Assembly: GCA_026710435.1 (NCBI GenBank)
Contig: JAPOQZ010000254.1
Span: 38,604-102,603 of the forward strand
Direction of reading: 5' to 3'
Length of the DNA stretch: 64,000 bases
Origin: a bacterium
Lineage (GTDB): Bacteria; Actinomycetota; Acidimicrobiia; Spongiisociales; Spongiisociaceae
Positions 24,161 through 33,439 of this stretch are shown here, one piece after another. Below the pieces are notes generated by a model. The model was given only the letters and a program-made list of their open reading frames with translations. It ran no database searches and had not been told where the DNA came from. Positions within the stretch are counted from its first letter, which is position 1. Every line of letters starts with the position of its first letter. The translations under genes and the position numbers were made by a program.

Positions 24161-25299
24161 CCAACGCTCCCGGACAACCCGTTCATCCGGCGATCCTGCT
24201 GGAAGGTGTCACGAAGCGCTTCGGCAGTGTTGTAGCCGTCGACAACGTGACGCTAGCCGTGGAGGAAGGGGAATTCTTCTCCCTCCTCGGACCGAGCGGT
24301 TGCGGGAAGACCACCCTGCTGAGGATGCTGGCCGGGTTCGAAACACCCGACGAGGGGTCTGTATACCTCCGTGGAGAGGATGTGACACTGGTCCAGCCCA
24401 ACAAGCGGGCCACCAACATGGTGTTCCAGAACTACGAACTTTTCCCGCACATGACCGTGTTCAACAACGTGGCGTACGGTCTCAAGCTGAGGAGAACTCC
24501 CAAAGGCGAGATCAAGCAACGGGTTAGCGAGATGCTCGAGGTCGTGGGCGTAGGTGGTCTGGGCGCCCGGGCGGCTGATCAGCTGTCCGGGGGCCAGCAG
24601 CAGCGGGTGGCCCTGGCCCGGGCGCTCATCAACAGGCCCGCGGTGCTCCTTCTCGACGAACCGCTCAGTGCTCTGGACGTCAAGCTCCGAAAACGCATGC
24701 AGCTCGAACTCAAATCCATCCAGGACTCCCTCGGGACCACATTCGTCTACGTGACCCACGATCAGGAGGAAGCGCTATTGATGTCGGATCGTGTGGGAAT
24801 CATGGACCACGGACGCCTCCTGCAGATCGGCGCGCCTCGCTCTATCTACGAACATCCGAGGAACGAGTTCGTGGCTGACTTCGTGGGAACCCTCAACGAC
24901 TTCGCCATCACCGTGACCCGCACGGATGGTGATCTGGCGGTGGCGGAACATGGCGAGGGCGACCGGATCGTCGTGATGGCCGGAGAGGCCGGTAGTCGGG
25001 GCGACACCCTCCGGATCGCGGTGAGGCCGGAGCGGATCGTCGTGGCGCCGGTGGGAGAGGAGTCCGACTCCGGGAAACTCGGGAACCGGCTATCGGGGCG
25101 GGTACAGGATGTGATCTACATGGGTCCGATAACCCAGTACCTGGTCGATACCGGAATGCTGGGGCGCGTTGTCAGCCAGAGGGTTAGCAACGAGGAGGCC
25201 ACCTCCATCACGCCCGGTCTGGAAGTCACGGTCACGTGGGCAGTGGACGCGGCCTTCCCGCTCAGCGAACGGGACTCGTTCGATCCCGCGATCGCTTAA
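24157..25299 (+). CDS. ABC transporter ATP-binding protein, PotA-like
   Basis: 380 residues. Walker A is GPSGCGKTT (45-53), the signature is LSGGQQQR, Walker B is LLLDEPLSALD, and the H-loop is VTHDQEEA. A C-terminal TOBE/OB regulatory domain starts near residue 240, with AVRPERIVV. This is the energising subunit of the polyamine/quaternary-amine-type importer. It overlaps the PotC-like gene and lies eight bases before the acetamidase gene. Confidence 0.9.
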   Translation: MTNAPGQPVHPAILLEGVTKRFGSVVAVDNVTLAVEEGEFFSLLGPSGCGKTTLLRMLAGFETPDEGSVYLRGEDVTLVQPNKRATNMVFQNYELFPHMTVFNNVAYGLKLRRTPKGEIKQRVSEMLEVVGVGGLGARAADQLSGGQQQRVALARALINRPAVLLLDEPLSALDVKLRKRMQLELKSIQDSLGTTFVYVTHDQEEALLMSDRVGIMDHGRLLQIGAPRSIYEHPRNEFVADFVGTLNDFAITVTRTDGDLAVAEHGEGDRIVVMAGEAGSRGDTLRIAVRPERIVVAPVGEESDSGKLGNRLSGRVQDVIYMGPITQYLVDTGMLGRVVSQRVSNEEATSITPGLEVTVTWAVDAAFPLSERDSFDPAIA

Positions 25300-25307
25300 C
25301 AGATCCG

Positions 25308-26213
25308 ATGAACCGTATCACCCGTGACATCGTGTCCTACTTCTACGAGGTCACGGATTCTCCACGGCTCGAGATCTCACCCGGCGAGAAGGTGGTCTTC
25401 GAGACTTGGGATGCCCGAGCAGGTGCCTTACTCGATCGCCCGCCGGGCATTCCCTTCGAGCTGCCCCTGCCGACTCCGGGTCGTGGCAATCCGCTGACCG
25501 GACCACTTGCCGTGCGGGGAGCTGAGCCGGACGACGCCCTCGTGATCCGTATCGACCATATCAAGTGCATATCCCCCGGCTGGTGTGGCGGTCACGCTCA
25601 TGTCGGACCGTTCCCCAAGGGCCGGGTTTCCCGTCCGGTAGGCCGGGTATGTGCGATCGAGGCAGGTCTCATCCGATACTCGGACGACATCCTCCTACCG
25701 GTCGAACCGATGGTCGGATGTATCGGCACGGCCGTTCGGGGTGACGCTCCCCAAGCCGGCATACCCGGACGGCACGGCGGCAATCTCGACCATCCGGTGG
25801 TGGCCGAAGGCACCACCGTTTTCCTTCCGGTCTTTGCACCTGGCGGTCTGCTCTATGTGGGAGATGTGCACGCCACCCAGGGTGACGGGGAGTTGTCAGG
25901 TGTAGCCGTGGAAATCCCGGCTGAGGTGACCGTGACGGTCGACATCTGGGAAGGTTCCGGGCTCCGATGGCCTTGGGCAGTTACCGAAGATGCGACCATG
26001 GTCATGACCTCGGATCTCGACTTCGCCCACGCCCGCGAGGAAGCGGTCGAAGCGATGCTGCGGGTGCTGGAGTCTCAACTGGGCTTGGAGGCGGGGGACG
26101 CGATAGCCCTGATCTCGGTGGCCGGAAACCTGAGGATCGGTCAAGCGTTCGGAGCGATGGAGTTGACCCTGCGGCTTGAGATGCCGCGCTCACTCGGGAT
26201 CGTTCCGGCTTAG
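25308..26213 (+). CDS. acetamidase/formamidase family protein
   Basis: 301 residues of the FmdA/AmdA family, which hydrolyses formamide or short amides to ammonia and the acid. Recognisable blocks are GGHAHVGPF, RHGGNLDHP, and GDVHATQGDGE, which carries the conserved acidic and His residues. Its place at the end of the amine-type ABC operon suggests the imported solute or a breakdown product is an amide. ATG 25308 is used; the upstream frame runs into the ATPase gene. Confidence 0.85.
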   Translation: MNRITRDIVSYFYEVTDSPRLEISPGEKVVFETWDARAGALLDRPPGIPFELPLPTPGRGNPLTGPLAVRGAEPDDALVIRIDHIKCISPGWCGGHAHVGPFPKGRVSRPVGRVCAIEAGLIRYSDDILLPVEPMVGCIGTAVRGDAPQAGIPGRHGGNLDHPVVAEGTTVFLPVFAPGGLLYVGDVHATQGDGELSGVAVEIPAEVTVTVDIWEGSGLRWPWAVTEDATMVMTSDLDFAHAREEAVEAMLRVLESQLGLEAGDAIALISVAGNLRIGQAFGAMELTLRLEMPRSLGIVPA

Positions 26214-26229
26214 AGATTCCGAACCGAGC

Positions 26230-26256
26230 AATCGTCATTGTTCAGCACCCCTTCTG
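26230..26256 (-). repeat. solo end of the ~106-bp inverted-repeat element (family 1)
   Basis: The minus strand reads GGGTGCTGAACAATGACG and continues to ATTGCTCGG, identical to the first part of the full copies at 52767 and 59971. The outermost TAGGA is lost. It ends the LLM-like remnant, whose last codons and stop (GGT GCT GAA CAA TGA) come from the element. Confidence 0.7.
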
Positions 26257-26438
26257 GTGGCAGATGTCACACCGGCGAGGAGAACGAAGGATTCGAGGAG
26301 TGGCGCTCGACGGTTCGGTTCCTCGGGAGTCAGGTGATCGTTGACCCAGACCGATTCGAATCCGAGTTCCTCGGCCCGGCTCGTCACATCGATGGCACGC
26401 TGGAAGGCTTTCGGTGTACCCCACCCGGCACACTCCCC
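26235..26438 (-). pseudogene. LLM-class flavin-dependent oxidoreductase remnant
   Basis: The minus-strand frame contains WGTPKAFQRAIDV, then RAEELGFESVWVNDHL and LLESFVLLAGVTSATRR. This matches the first 60-70 residues of a luciferase-like monooxygenase barrel (strand 1 to helix 2). The rest, about 250 residues, is missing. Both sides abut inverted-repeat elements: 26439-26543 upstream and 26230-26256 downstream, the latter providing the stop. It is a dead fragment. Confidence 0.65.
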
Positions 26439-26543
26439 TAGGAGGGTGGATGGAAACCGGGTTCTTGGTCGGCCGGCCGTCCGCTGACCAGGTAGTTTAC
26501 CATCGGACAACTGGCCGGCAGGGAGTTTCCCACCACCCTCCTA
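26439..26543. mobile_element. 105-bp inverted-repeat element, divergent relative of family 1
   Basis: It starts TAGGAGGGTGGATGGAAAC and ends with the inverted repeat (reverse complement TAGGAGGGTGGTGGGAAAC), 17 of 19 matched. The terminal TAGGAGGGTG and the 105-base length equal those of the copies at 52767 and 59971, but the interior is different. It has no coding capacity and looks like a non-autonomous miniature element sharing the same transposase-recognised ends. Confidence 0.6.
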
Positions 26544-26602
26544 CCCACCCGTGAGGGATCAACACCCCTGCCTTCATCGCGGTCCTTCCTCCCGGTGGCA
26601 TC

Positions 26603-26764
26603 TCATCCGAGCCTCGTTACGGTGTGCCTAGCGATGTCCGTGTCAGTCCGCATCCGCACCACCCCGTACCGGAGCCGGCCGCCGATAGAGCGACGTCCGT
26701 CGACTACCGGGATCGTCGGCACATCCCACTCGACTATGTCCACGATCAGGTCAAGGATCTGCAT
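26603..26764 (-). pseudogene. possible enolase-superfamily N-terminal remnant
   Basis: A 53-codon frame begins MQILDLIVDIVEWDVPTIP and includes RYGVVRMRTD. It resembles the first strands of the capping domain in mandelate racemase-like enzymes. It ends after 53 residues, and no barrel follows. It lies in a 650-base stretch (26214-26863) of element copies and fragments. The identification is tentative. Confidence 0.3.
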
Positions 26765-26863
26765 CTGTTACCCCTTGCATCATCCGCTTGGATGAGGTCC
26801 GACCCAAGACCTGCAATCCCGCCGGCGAGTCCGGAGGCCGAGCGAATGTTCACCGGAGGGCGA

Positions 26864-27775
26864 CTACGAGACCGGGTCGCCGACCGCTTCCCGGAGAAGG
26901 CCGAAGCGACGGTCCACCTCGTACTTCGTTTCAGGGTCGAGCCGGTAGCCGACCGGCCCGCGTACTCTGGCGCTCCTGAAAACCCGTTGCCGTACCAGCA
27001 GATGCTTCTCGACCGCGATGAAGCCATCGAGCCCGGTCTGCAACGAGATCAGGGCCGTGAGCGGGCCGTTGATCACGTCGATCCGCCGCTGGTCGCCACG
27101 CTCGAGCGCAGCCCAGAGGGCAACAAGTGCCCAGCAGACCTCCGCTCCCGGCATGGTCCCGACGATGCCCCGGAGGTAGCTGTCGACCAGGGCAATCCCT
27201 CCCGAACCCTCGAACACGCGTGCCGTTCCTCCGGTGGCCTCCCGGAGCTCCGTCAACCGCGGTCCGATCGGTACAGCCTCCGGCTTGAACAGGACCCGTC
27301 CCGGGAATTCCTCGAGGAGTTCCGCCTGGAGGCCGATCGACATCGGCGTCCCGACGTAACCACTGGCATCCTGGATCACGACCGGGACCGACGTGACATC
27401 GAGCAGACCGCGGTAGTAGGCGGCGAGCTCGTCCCCCAGGCTCGGCACCGTGGTAGGCGGTATCGCCATCAGGGCAGAAGCCCCGATGCTCTCGGCATGG
27501 CGTGCGTAGTCGACAGCCACCTTCGTGCTCTCGGCTCCGACGCTGATGATTACCGGCCCGTACGCGAGGCCGATCTCGCAAGCCGCCTCCGCGAGTCCCC
27601 GCCGCTCCTCGCCGGAAAGCCGAAGCGTTTCGGAAACCATGGCCATGACGATGCCGTCCACGCCATGATCGTGCATCCAGCGGATCTCGTATGCGAGACC
27701 GTGCCAATCGATCGTGTCGTCGTCCAGAAAGGGGGTCTGGAATACGGGAAAGACCCCGGAGAGTTCTTCTGGCAT
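26864..27775 (-). CDS. dihydrodipicolinate synthase (DapA) family protein
   Basis: 303 residues, a TIM-barrel class I aldolase/lyase. The Schiff-base Lys is in VLFKPEAVP. The usual Tyr motif (YNxP) is replaced by IQDASGYVG. GVDGIVMAMVSETLRLS corresponds to the phosphate/carboxylate-binding G-T-x-E loop but lacks the common GTTGE text. This argues for an aldolase or dehydratase on another substrate, not lysine synthesis. It is the last gene of a minus-strand catabolic block. The intergenic gap upstream contains a half copy of the family 1 element. Confidence 0.8.
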   Translation of the reverse strand: MPEELSGVFPVFQTPFLDDDTIDWHGLAYEIRWMHDHGVDGIVMAMVSETLRLSGEERRGLAEAACEIGLAYGPVIISVGAESTKVAVDYARHAESIGASALMAIPPTTVPSLGDELAAYYRGLLDVTSVPVVIQDASGYVGTPMSIGLQAELLEEFPGRVLFKPEAVPIGPRLTELREATGGTARVFEGSGGIALVDSYLRGIVGTMPGAEVCWALVALWAALERGDQRRIDVINGPLTALISLQTGLDGFIAVEKHLLVRQRVFRSARVRGPVGYRLDPETKYEVDRRFGLLREAVGDPVS

Positions 27776-27839
27776 GACCGAATCGTACCGGCTCGGGGCC
27801 GGCGGCGAGGGCCTACATCCAACGGGGCCGATCCGCGGC

Positions 27840-27886
27840 TAGGAGGGGACTGAGCAATACAGCAGCGGCCTGCCAATCGGCGGTTC
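27840..27886 (+). repeat. half copy of inverted-repeat element family 1
   Basis: TAGGAGGGGACTGAGCAAT followed by a GCGGCCTGCCAA block matches one end of the full copies at 52767 and 59971 over about 45 bases with a few mismatches. The other half is missing. It lies between the DapA-like gene and the end of the Gfo/Idh gene. Confidence 0.6.
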
Positions 27887-27887
27887 G

Positions 27888-28889
27888 TCAGCCTCCGATC
27901 TCAGCAATCGAGACGACGCGGCCTTCCGCTATAGACCTGTCCATTGCGAGGGCGGCAACCAGGGCGGCTCTGGCGTCGTCGAGTGTCAGCGGCCAGGCGC
28001 GCCCGTCGCGTACGCGGCCCAGGAAGAAAGCATCCTCGGAGGGTATGGCGCCGAAGGGCACGTCATTCGGGTAGGAGTAGTAGCCCGAATGGACATGTTC
28101 GAGACCGTCGACACTGAAGACAACCGCCGGCGAATCGCGGGTCTCGATATAGGCGCTCCCCCGAGTCCCGAATACGGCCAACCGGTGATCGGAGCGCAGT
28201 CCGGATTCGTAGGGCAGGATCCAGTTGTGATCCAGAGCTCCCACCGCACCGGAACGGAACCGCACGGTGGCGACCGTTGCGTCCGGCCCCGGTCCTACCA
28301 CCGCGTGCGCGGCAGCCTCCGCGTAGACGCGGTCGATGTCCCCCACCAGCCAGCGCATCACGTCGAGGTCATGGATCGCCATCTCCTGGGGAACGGTGGT
28401 ACGGCCGGAGATGATCCTTCCTTCGTAGTCCGGTGCGTTCCACCGGGCAGAAATGTGGACGATATCGCCCAATCTTCCTTCCGCCACGGCCTGGTGTATG
28501 GCGACGTAGTTCGGGTCGAACCGCAGCGTGTGGCCGATTACCAGATTGCCCGTGGTCGAGCTGTCGAGTTCGATCATGCGGTCGGCGTGCTCGAGCGAGG
28601 ATGCGAAAGGTTTCTCACAGAAAACATGAAGGCCACGATCCAGCCCGGCCTCGACCACCGGCAGGTGGACTTGTTGCGGAGTGCAGACCCATAGCGCTTC
28701 GAGGTCGTCCATATCCAGCGCATTTTCCAGGCCGGTCGTGAAGACAGTTCCCTCCGGGACGGTGGTACCGGCACCGGGGTCGGTATCGCAGACGACAACC
28801 AGATCAGCCGCCGGATGCGCGGCAATGATCCGGGCATGTTCCCTGCCGATCATGCCGTGTCCGACCAGGGCGCAACGGATCGGCTTCAT
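27888..28889 (-). CDS. Gfo/Idh/MocA family oxidoreductase
   Basis: 333 residues. The Rossmann start is CALVGHGMIGREH, with VFCEKPFASSL (catalytic Lys) and MAIHDLDVMRWLVGDID in the substrate domain. It is clearly paralogous to the gene at 12915, with similar C-terminal text such as VYAEAAAHA and SIEGRVVSI-type endings. ATG 28889 has GAGAGGGG upstream. Context with a carbohydrate importer and kinase suggests oxidation of a sugar or polyol. Confidence 0.87.
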   Translation of the reverse strand: MKPIRCALVGHGMIGREHARIIAAHPAADLVVVCDTDPGAGTTVPEGTVFTTGLENALDMDDLEALWVCTPQQVHLPVVEAGLDRGLHVFCEKPFASSLEHADRMIELDSSTTGNLVIGHTLRFDPNYVAIHQAVAEGRLGDIVHISARWNAPDYEGRIISGRTTVPQEMAIHDLDVMRWLVGDIDRVYAEAAAHAVVGPGPDATVATVRFRSGAVGALDHNWILPYESGLRSDHRLAVFGTRGSAYIETRDSPAVVFSVDGLEHVHSGYYSYPNDVPFGAIPSEDAFFLGRVRDGRAWPLTLDDARAALVAALAMDRSIAEGRVVSIAEIGG

Positions 28890-29046
28890 GGTCGTCCCCT
28901 CTCTTCACTCTGATTGGGCCGCGTGCGACCGCTCAGGGCCTTAGTGACCTGGTGGGTAACCTGCACGGACGGCCCCACATTGTACCGGTCGGACCAACTC
29001 CGCACGCCGACCAGGTCCGGCCAGTGTGGTGCAAATGATTCGATAC

Positions 29047-29760
29047 CTACACAACCGAAGGGTTGAATCCGGGATCCTCCGGTGACAGCAGGCCCACACT
29101 GACCTGCGCGTCGGGCTGGTATCTCCTGAGCAACTCGACAAGATCACTCGCAGCCGAGGCCACATCGGCTTCTGCTCTGACGTGATGGCCTTCCACTGTG
29201 AACAGGGCCTCGACTGTCTTGGGACCGGTCGCGCTCTGGGCGCTCTGGCGCCAGCACCAGCGACGGGCGCTCACGACGCCGACCTGGTCGACGAAGACGA
29301 CCTCCCCTGGTGCGGGCGGAACCAACCGGCGGCTTCCGAGATCCGTGAAGCTCTCCGCGCCATCAGCGAAGCGCACGGCGGTAGCTCCGGACACGTGAGC
29401 CTGGTCGAAGGCGGCTGCCGGGAGCCGGTACCGGATCGACACCAGATTTGCGATGTCAACCAAGAGGTTGATGGAAGGAATGCTGCCCTGCTTCAAAAGG
29501 CGCCGAAGCAGGGCCTCCGCCGCGTTGCGGTACTGCGTGGGCTTGACGCCGAAACTCGAGAAAGCCCGTCTCCACGCCACGAGTGACGGGATAGCGGACA
29601 GTGCGCGGGTGCCGATCTCGGTACGTGTTGCGTCCTGCTGGGCGCGGAACTCCTCTTGCAGTTGGGCGGGACTGGGACCGTTGGACAGCCCGGTGGCTAG
29701 GAGCACTCCTGCCCGAATGGTGGGGTAACGCTCGGTGACGAGGGGGTCGTAGGAAAACAT
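29047..29760 (-). CDS. B3/B4 (tRNA-binding-type) domain protein
   Basis: 237 residues. The pattern SYDPLVTERYPTIRAGVLLATGL, RAFSSFGVKPTQYRNAAEALLRRL, and later INLLVDIANLVSIRYRLPAAAFD matches stand-alone B3/B4 domain proteins. These are related to the editing domain of the phenylalanyl-tRNA synthetase beta chain and may hydrolyse misacylated tRNA or bind amino acids. The ATG at 29760 gives the family start; the longer frame adds a Cys-rich shadow. It lies directly downstream of the permease genes, an odd companion for a transporter. Confidence 0.78.
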   Translation of the reverse strand: MFSYDPLVTERYPTIRAGVLLATGLSNGPSPAQLQEEFRAQQDATRTEIGTRALSAIPSLVAWRRAFSSFGVKPTQYRNAAEALLRRLLKQGSIPSINLLVDIANLVSIRYRLPAAAFDQAHVSGATAVRFADGAESFTDLGSRRLVPPAPGEVVFVDQVGVVSARRWCWRQSAQSATGPKTVEALFTVEGHHVRAEADVASAASDLVELLRRYQPDAQVSVGLLSPEDPGFNPSVV

Positions 29761-29797
29761 CCGTGCGAATGTTATCGGAGCGCGGCCGTGGTGCGGA

Positions 29798-30733
29798 TCA
29801 GCGCAGGCCGCGCACGAACGGCCGGGCGAGGGCTGCAGGCTGGCGGAAGCGCTTAGTGATGAAGTACATGACACCGAGGGTCAGCACGTACGGGAGGGCG
29901 GCCAGCAGTTGGGCATTGATCTGGTATCCGAGCACCGGGACCGCAAGGCGGAAGGCATCGGCCAGGCCGAACAGGAGAGCACCCAGGAGCGTTCCCCGGA
30001 GGGTCCACCCGCCGAAGTAGACGGCGGCAATGGCGATGAAGCCCCGGCCTCCGACCGCTCCCGGGTCAAAGCTGCCGACCTGTCCGAGGACCAGAAAGGC
30101 ACCACCGAGCCCGGCAAGTATGCCTCCGTAGTAGATGGACTGCCGTCGTCGCTTGTTGACGTGCACACCCGAGACATCCGCCGCCTGGGGATTCTCACCG
30201 ACCGAGCGCACCTCAAGACCCCACCGAGTCCGGTAGAGCAGCCACCAGGTGAGTGGGATCAGCGGGTAGAGGAGGTAGGTCGGCCAGGTCTGCCCGAAGA
30301 GGGCCGGCCCGAGGAGGGGTAGGTCGGAAAGGAGCGGTATCTCGAGGACCGCGGCCCGGTCGGGGACCGGATCGACGATCGCATTAAGGTAGCCGACCAG
30401 GCCGAGAGCCAGCACGTTGACCGTGATTCCCACAACGAACTGGTCGGCCGGCAGGCGATGGCTCATGTTCGCCTGGACCAGGGCAACCACTACCCCGGTA
30501 GTGGCGCCTGCCGCGAGGCCGACCCAGACCGAACCGGTGAGGCTGGAGGCGATCGCTCCCCCGAAGGCGCCGGCAAGCAACGATCCCTCGACCGAGATGT
30601 TGATGGTGCCGGCCTTCTCGGCTACGAGTTCCCCCAACGCAGCGAAGGCCAGGAACGCCCCGAGGCGGACGGCGCTGCCGTACATGGTCGGGTTGCTGAA
30701 GATGTCCGCCAGGGCCCCCAGGAAGTCACCCAT
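29798..30733 (-). CDS. ABC transporter permease, BMP/nucleoside type (second subunit)
   Basis: 311 residues, about nine hydrophobic helices, BPD_transp_2 family. GELVAEKAGTINISVEGSLLAG is the conserved cytoplasmic-loop motif, and EVRSVGENPQAADVSGVHV the second. ATG 30733 overlaps the stop of the upstream permease by eight bases. It forms the membrane channel with the gene at 30726-31859, for a sugar or nucleoside imported via the BMP lipoprotein at 33831. Confidence 0.86.
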   Translation of the reverse strand: MGDFLGALADIFSNPTMYGSAVRLGAFLAFAALGELVAEKAGTINISVEGSLLAGAFGGAIASSLTGSVWVGLAAGATTGVVVALVQANMSHRLPADQFVVGITVNVLALGLVGYLNAIVDPVPDRAAVLEIPLLSDLPLLGPALFGQTWPTYLLYPLIPLTWWLLYRTRWGLEVRSVGENPQAADVSGVHVNKRRRQSIYYGGILAGLGGAFLVLGQVGSFDPGAVGGRGFIAIAAVYFGGWTLRGTLLGALLFGLADAFRLAVPVLGYQINAQLLAALPYVLTLGVMYFITKRFRQPAALARPFVRGLR

Positions 30734-31859
30734 CGTGGGACCCTCCAACCACTCCTGCCATCGCCCTGCGCCGCTCCAGCACGAACCGGACCGCCGGAGG
30801 CATGAGGAGGGCGAGCACCAGCAGGGCCTGGATCACGTCAACGACCTTCCGGTCGACTCCGGTAGCGGCCAGGAATCCCGACCCGGTCCTGAGCGCGGCG
30901 AACACGAGCGCTACCGGAATACACACCAGCGGTCTGTTCCGGGCCACGAGTGCTACCAGTAGGCCTTGCCAGCCGATCTCGGTGGAAAACCCGGCGGTGA
31001 GCCGGGCGCTCGATGCTCCTCCGGACAGCATCAGGGCGCCTGCCAACCCGGCGAAGGCACCTGACAGGAACAGAGCCGTGCTTCCGGCTCTGGCCACCGC
31101 AACCCCTGCCTGCTGGGCGACGTTCGGGCTGTAGCCCAGCAGCCGGAGCTTGAACCCCGGCACGCTCCTGAGCAGGAGGAACGCCACGATACCGGCCGCG
31201 CCAAGCGCTACGACCAACCCGATGTGGAACTCGTTGCCCAGCACCGTGATCACCGGCAGCCGGACCGACTCCGGAAGAGCGGCGCTCGAAACGGCCTGGC
31301 TGGGCCGGCTGGGGTCGAGGTCGCGCAGCAACCAATCCGTGGTGATGGCGAACCCCACTACCTGGAAGGCGACGAACACCAGTAACAGGGTCGAGATGAC
31401 CTCCGGCACGCCGCGGCGGAACCGCATGGCCGCGGCTATCGCCGCGTAGCCTCCTCCGGCGGCCGCCCCGAGCACCAGTCCGGCTAACAACAGCAAGGGA
31501 CCGGGACCGCCCAGCCTCGTACCTATGAAGGACATCACCAAGGCTCCCATCAACAGTTGGCCCTCCTGACCAATGTTGAAGAAGCCGGCCTTGACGCCTA
31601 TGACCATGCCCAGCGCCACCAGCAGCATCGGGGTGGCGACGGTCAGAGTATTGCCCCAGCGCCCGGGAGCGAGGAAAGCGCCGTCGAGGAGCGCGCCCAG
31701 CACGCGGGTCCAGGAGTTTCCGGTGACCGCCACCAAGCCGGCGGAGATGACCAACGTCCCGGTGATGCTGAACATGTACAGGAGGGTGCTCTCCCGTAGC
31801 CCGCTCCGGCCCGGTCGGATCGCGGGGCACTCCGGCGCCGTCGCCCGGCGCGACCTCAT
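30726..31859 (-). CDS. ABC transporter permease, BMP/nucleoside type (first subunit)
   Basis: 377 residues with about ten helices. VIGVKAGFFNIGQEGQLLMGAL is the family motif shared with the other permease. FKLRLLGYSPNVAQQAGVAV is the second conserved loop. The start overlaps the ATPase stop (ATGA at 31859-31856). It works with the neighbouring permease and ATPase in an importer. Confidence 0.87.
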   Translation of the reverse strand: MRSRRATAPECPAIRPGRSGLRESTLLYMFSITGTLVISAGLVAVTGNSWTRVLGALLDGAFLAPGRWGNTLTVATPMLLVALGMVIGVKAGFFNIGQEGQLLMGALVMSFIGTRLGGPGPLLLLAGLVLGAAAGGGYAAIAAAMRFRRGVPEVISTLLLVFVAFQVVGFAITTDWLLRDLDPSRPSQAVSSAALPESVRLPVITVLGNEFHIGLVVALGAAGIVAFLLLRSVPGFKLRLLGYSPNVAQQAGVAVARAGSTALFLSGAFAGLAGALMLSGGASSARLTAGFSTEIGWQGLLVALVARNRPLVCIPVALVFAALRTGSGFLAATGVDRKVVDVIQALLVLALLMPPAVRFVLERRRAMAGVVGGSHDG

Positions 31860-33439
31860 GAGAGGCTCTCCGGCTGACCCGTACCCCCCATCAGCAGGCC
31901 GAGATGCTCCATGTCGAGATCGTGACGGGCCATCTCTCCGACGATCGTACCCCGGTGGATTACCACGACCCGGTCAGCGAGGGCCATGATCTCGCGCAGA
32001 TCCGTGGACAGCAGGAGGATCGCCAAGCCCTCCTCGGCTGCGCGACGGAGCCGGTCCGCCACGTACTCGATAGCACCGACGTCCAGGCCCCTGGTCGGCT
32101 GGTGCGCCACCACGACCCTGGGCGCCGCGGCAAGAGCGCGAGCCACTACCACCCGTTGCTGGTTGCCGCCCGACAGTTGCTCCAACGGTGCGTGCCGGCC
32201 GGAGGCTACGATCCCGTACTCGTCCATTAGCTGCCTTGCGTTGCGGTTTATCGCCTCACGCCTCAGAAACCCGTGCCGTCTCATCCGGTCCAGTAGGGGG
32301 ATCATCAGGTTCTCGGCGACCGTCATCTCGAGCACGCATCCCGAACGGTGCCGATCCGCCGGGATGACGGCCACCCCCGCTGCGGCCATGGCGCCTGCGA
32401 CGCCGGTCGGAACGGCTTCCCCGTCCACCAGTACCTCGCCCTGATCAAGCTGCAGCAGGCTGGCCAGCACGTCGGATAGAGCGGTCTGACCGTTCCCCTC
32501 GACACCGGCCACTCCCACAATCTCTCCGGCCCGCACTCGGACGGAGAGGTCATCCAGGAGGACGCCCTCATCCTCCCCTCGCGTGGACGCATGCCTCACG
32601 CGCAGCATCGCCGGCTCAGTTGCCGGCCCTGAAGCGCCACCATGTTCGGCTTCCTGTCCCTGGAGTCCACGGGATTGCAGCGTGGCGGTCACCGTCCGCA
32701 GGGACACCGGTCGACCTACCATCGCCCTCGCCAGCGAGGGAACATCGGCCTCGCCGGTGATCTTCCTGTCGACCACGCGGCCGGCGCGCATCACGCTGAT
32801 CCGGTCGGTGGCTCGGAGTATCTCGTCGAGTTTATGGCTGACCAGTGCCACCGCCCATGACTCTGAACGGGCTCCCTCGGCAAGCACCTCGAACAACTGC
32901 TCGGACTCGTGCGGTGTAAGGGCGGAGGTGGGCTCGTCCAGCAGGATGATCCGAGGGTCATGACACAGGCACTTGATTATCTCGACGCGCTGGCGGATCC
33001 CAGCCGGCAGGTTTCTAACCGGTGCGTCCGGATCCACGGCGAGCCCGTACCGTTCGGATATCTCACGGATACGACCGCGGGTCGTTTCGGGGTCGAGCCG
33101 ACCGGCCTCTCCCAGAGCGACGTTCTCCCACACGGTGAGAGCATCCACCAGGCTGTAGTGCTGATGGACCATTCCTATGCCCCACTTCGAAGCCTCGATC
33201 GGATCGGAGATCTCCCTCGGCGTTCCGTCGATCTTCACCGTCCCGGAGTCGGGTGAAGCGAGGCCGAAGGCCAGCCGCATCAGGGTGGACTTTCCCGCGC
33301 CGTTCTCTCCCAGGATCCCGTGAATCTCGCCGGCGTACAGCAACAGGTCGACGCGGTCGCAGGCGACGACGTCTCCATACCGCTTGGTCAGTCCGACTAG
33401 TTCGAGAACGGGTGGCCCGGTTCCACCCTGGCCGGTCAT
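31856..33439 (-). CDS. ABC transporter ATP-binding protein, duplicated NBD, BMP-type
   Basis: 527 residues with two nucleotide-binding domains. The first has GENGAGKST, HQHYSLVDAL and IILLDEPTSALTPHE. The second has the usual degenerate Walker A (GVEGNGQTA), then LSGGNQQRVVVARAL and VVVAHQPTRGLD. This is the RbsA/MglA-like layout used with BMP binding proteins. It is separated from the upstream BMP gene by 391 bases that contain an inverted-repeat element. Polar effects are possible, but a hairpin inside the element is the only terminator-like structure seen. Confidence 0.88.
   Translation of the reverse strand: MTGQGGTGPPVLELVGLTKRYGDVVACDRVDLLLYAGEIHGILGENGAGKSTLMRLAFGLASPDSGTVKIDGTPREISDPIEASKWGIGMVHQHYSLVDALTVWENVALGEAGRLDPETTRGRIREISERYGLAVDPDAPVRNLPAGIRQRVEIIKCLCHDPRIILLDEPTSALTPHESEQLFEVLAEGARSESWAVALVSHKLDEILRATDRISVMRAGRVVDRKITGEADVPSLARAMVGRPVSLRTVTATLQSRGLQGQEAEHGGASGPATEPAMLRVRHASTRGEDEGVLLDDLSVRVRAGEIVGVAGVEGNGQTALSDVLASLLQLDQGEVLVDGEAVPTGVAGAMAAAGVAVIPADRHRSGCVLEMTVAENLMIPLLDRMRRHGFLRREAINRNARQLMDEYGIVASGRHAPLEQLSGGNQQRVVVARALAAAPRVVVAHQPTRGLDVGAIEYVADRLRRAAEEGLAILLLSTDLREIMALADRVVVIHRGTIVGEMARHDLDMEHLGLLMGGTGQPESLS

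Noticed and set aside
26624..27853. A 409-codon plus-strand frame across 26.6-27.9 kb
   Set aside because: It is the antisense shadow of the DapA-like gene, which has clear catalytic motifs on the minus strand.
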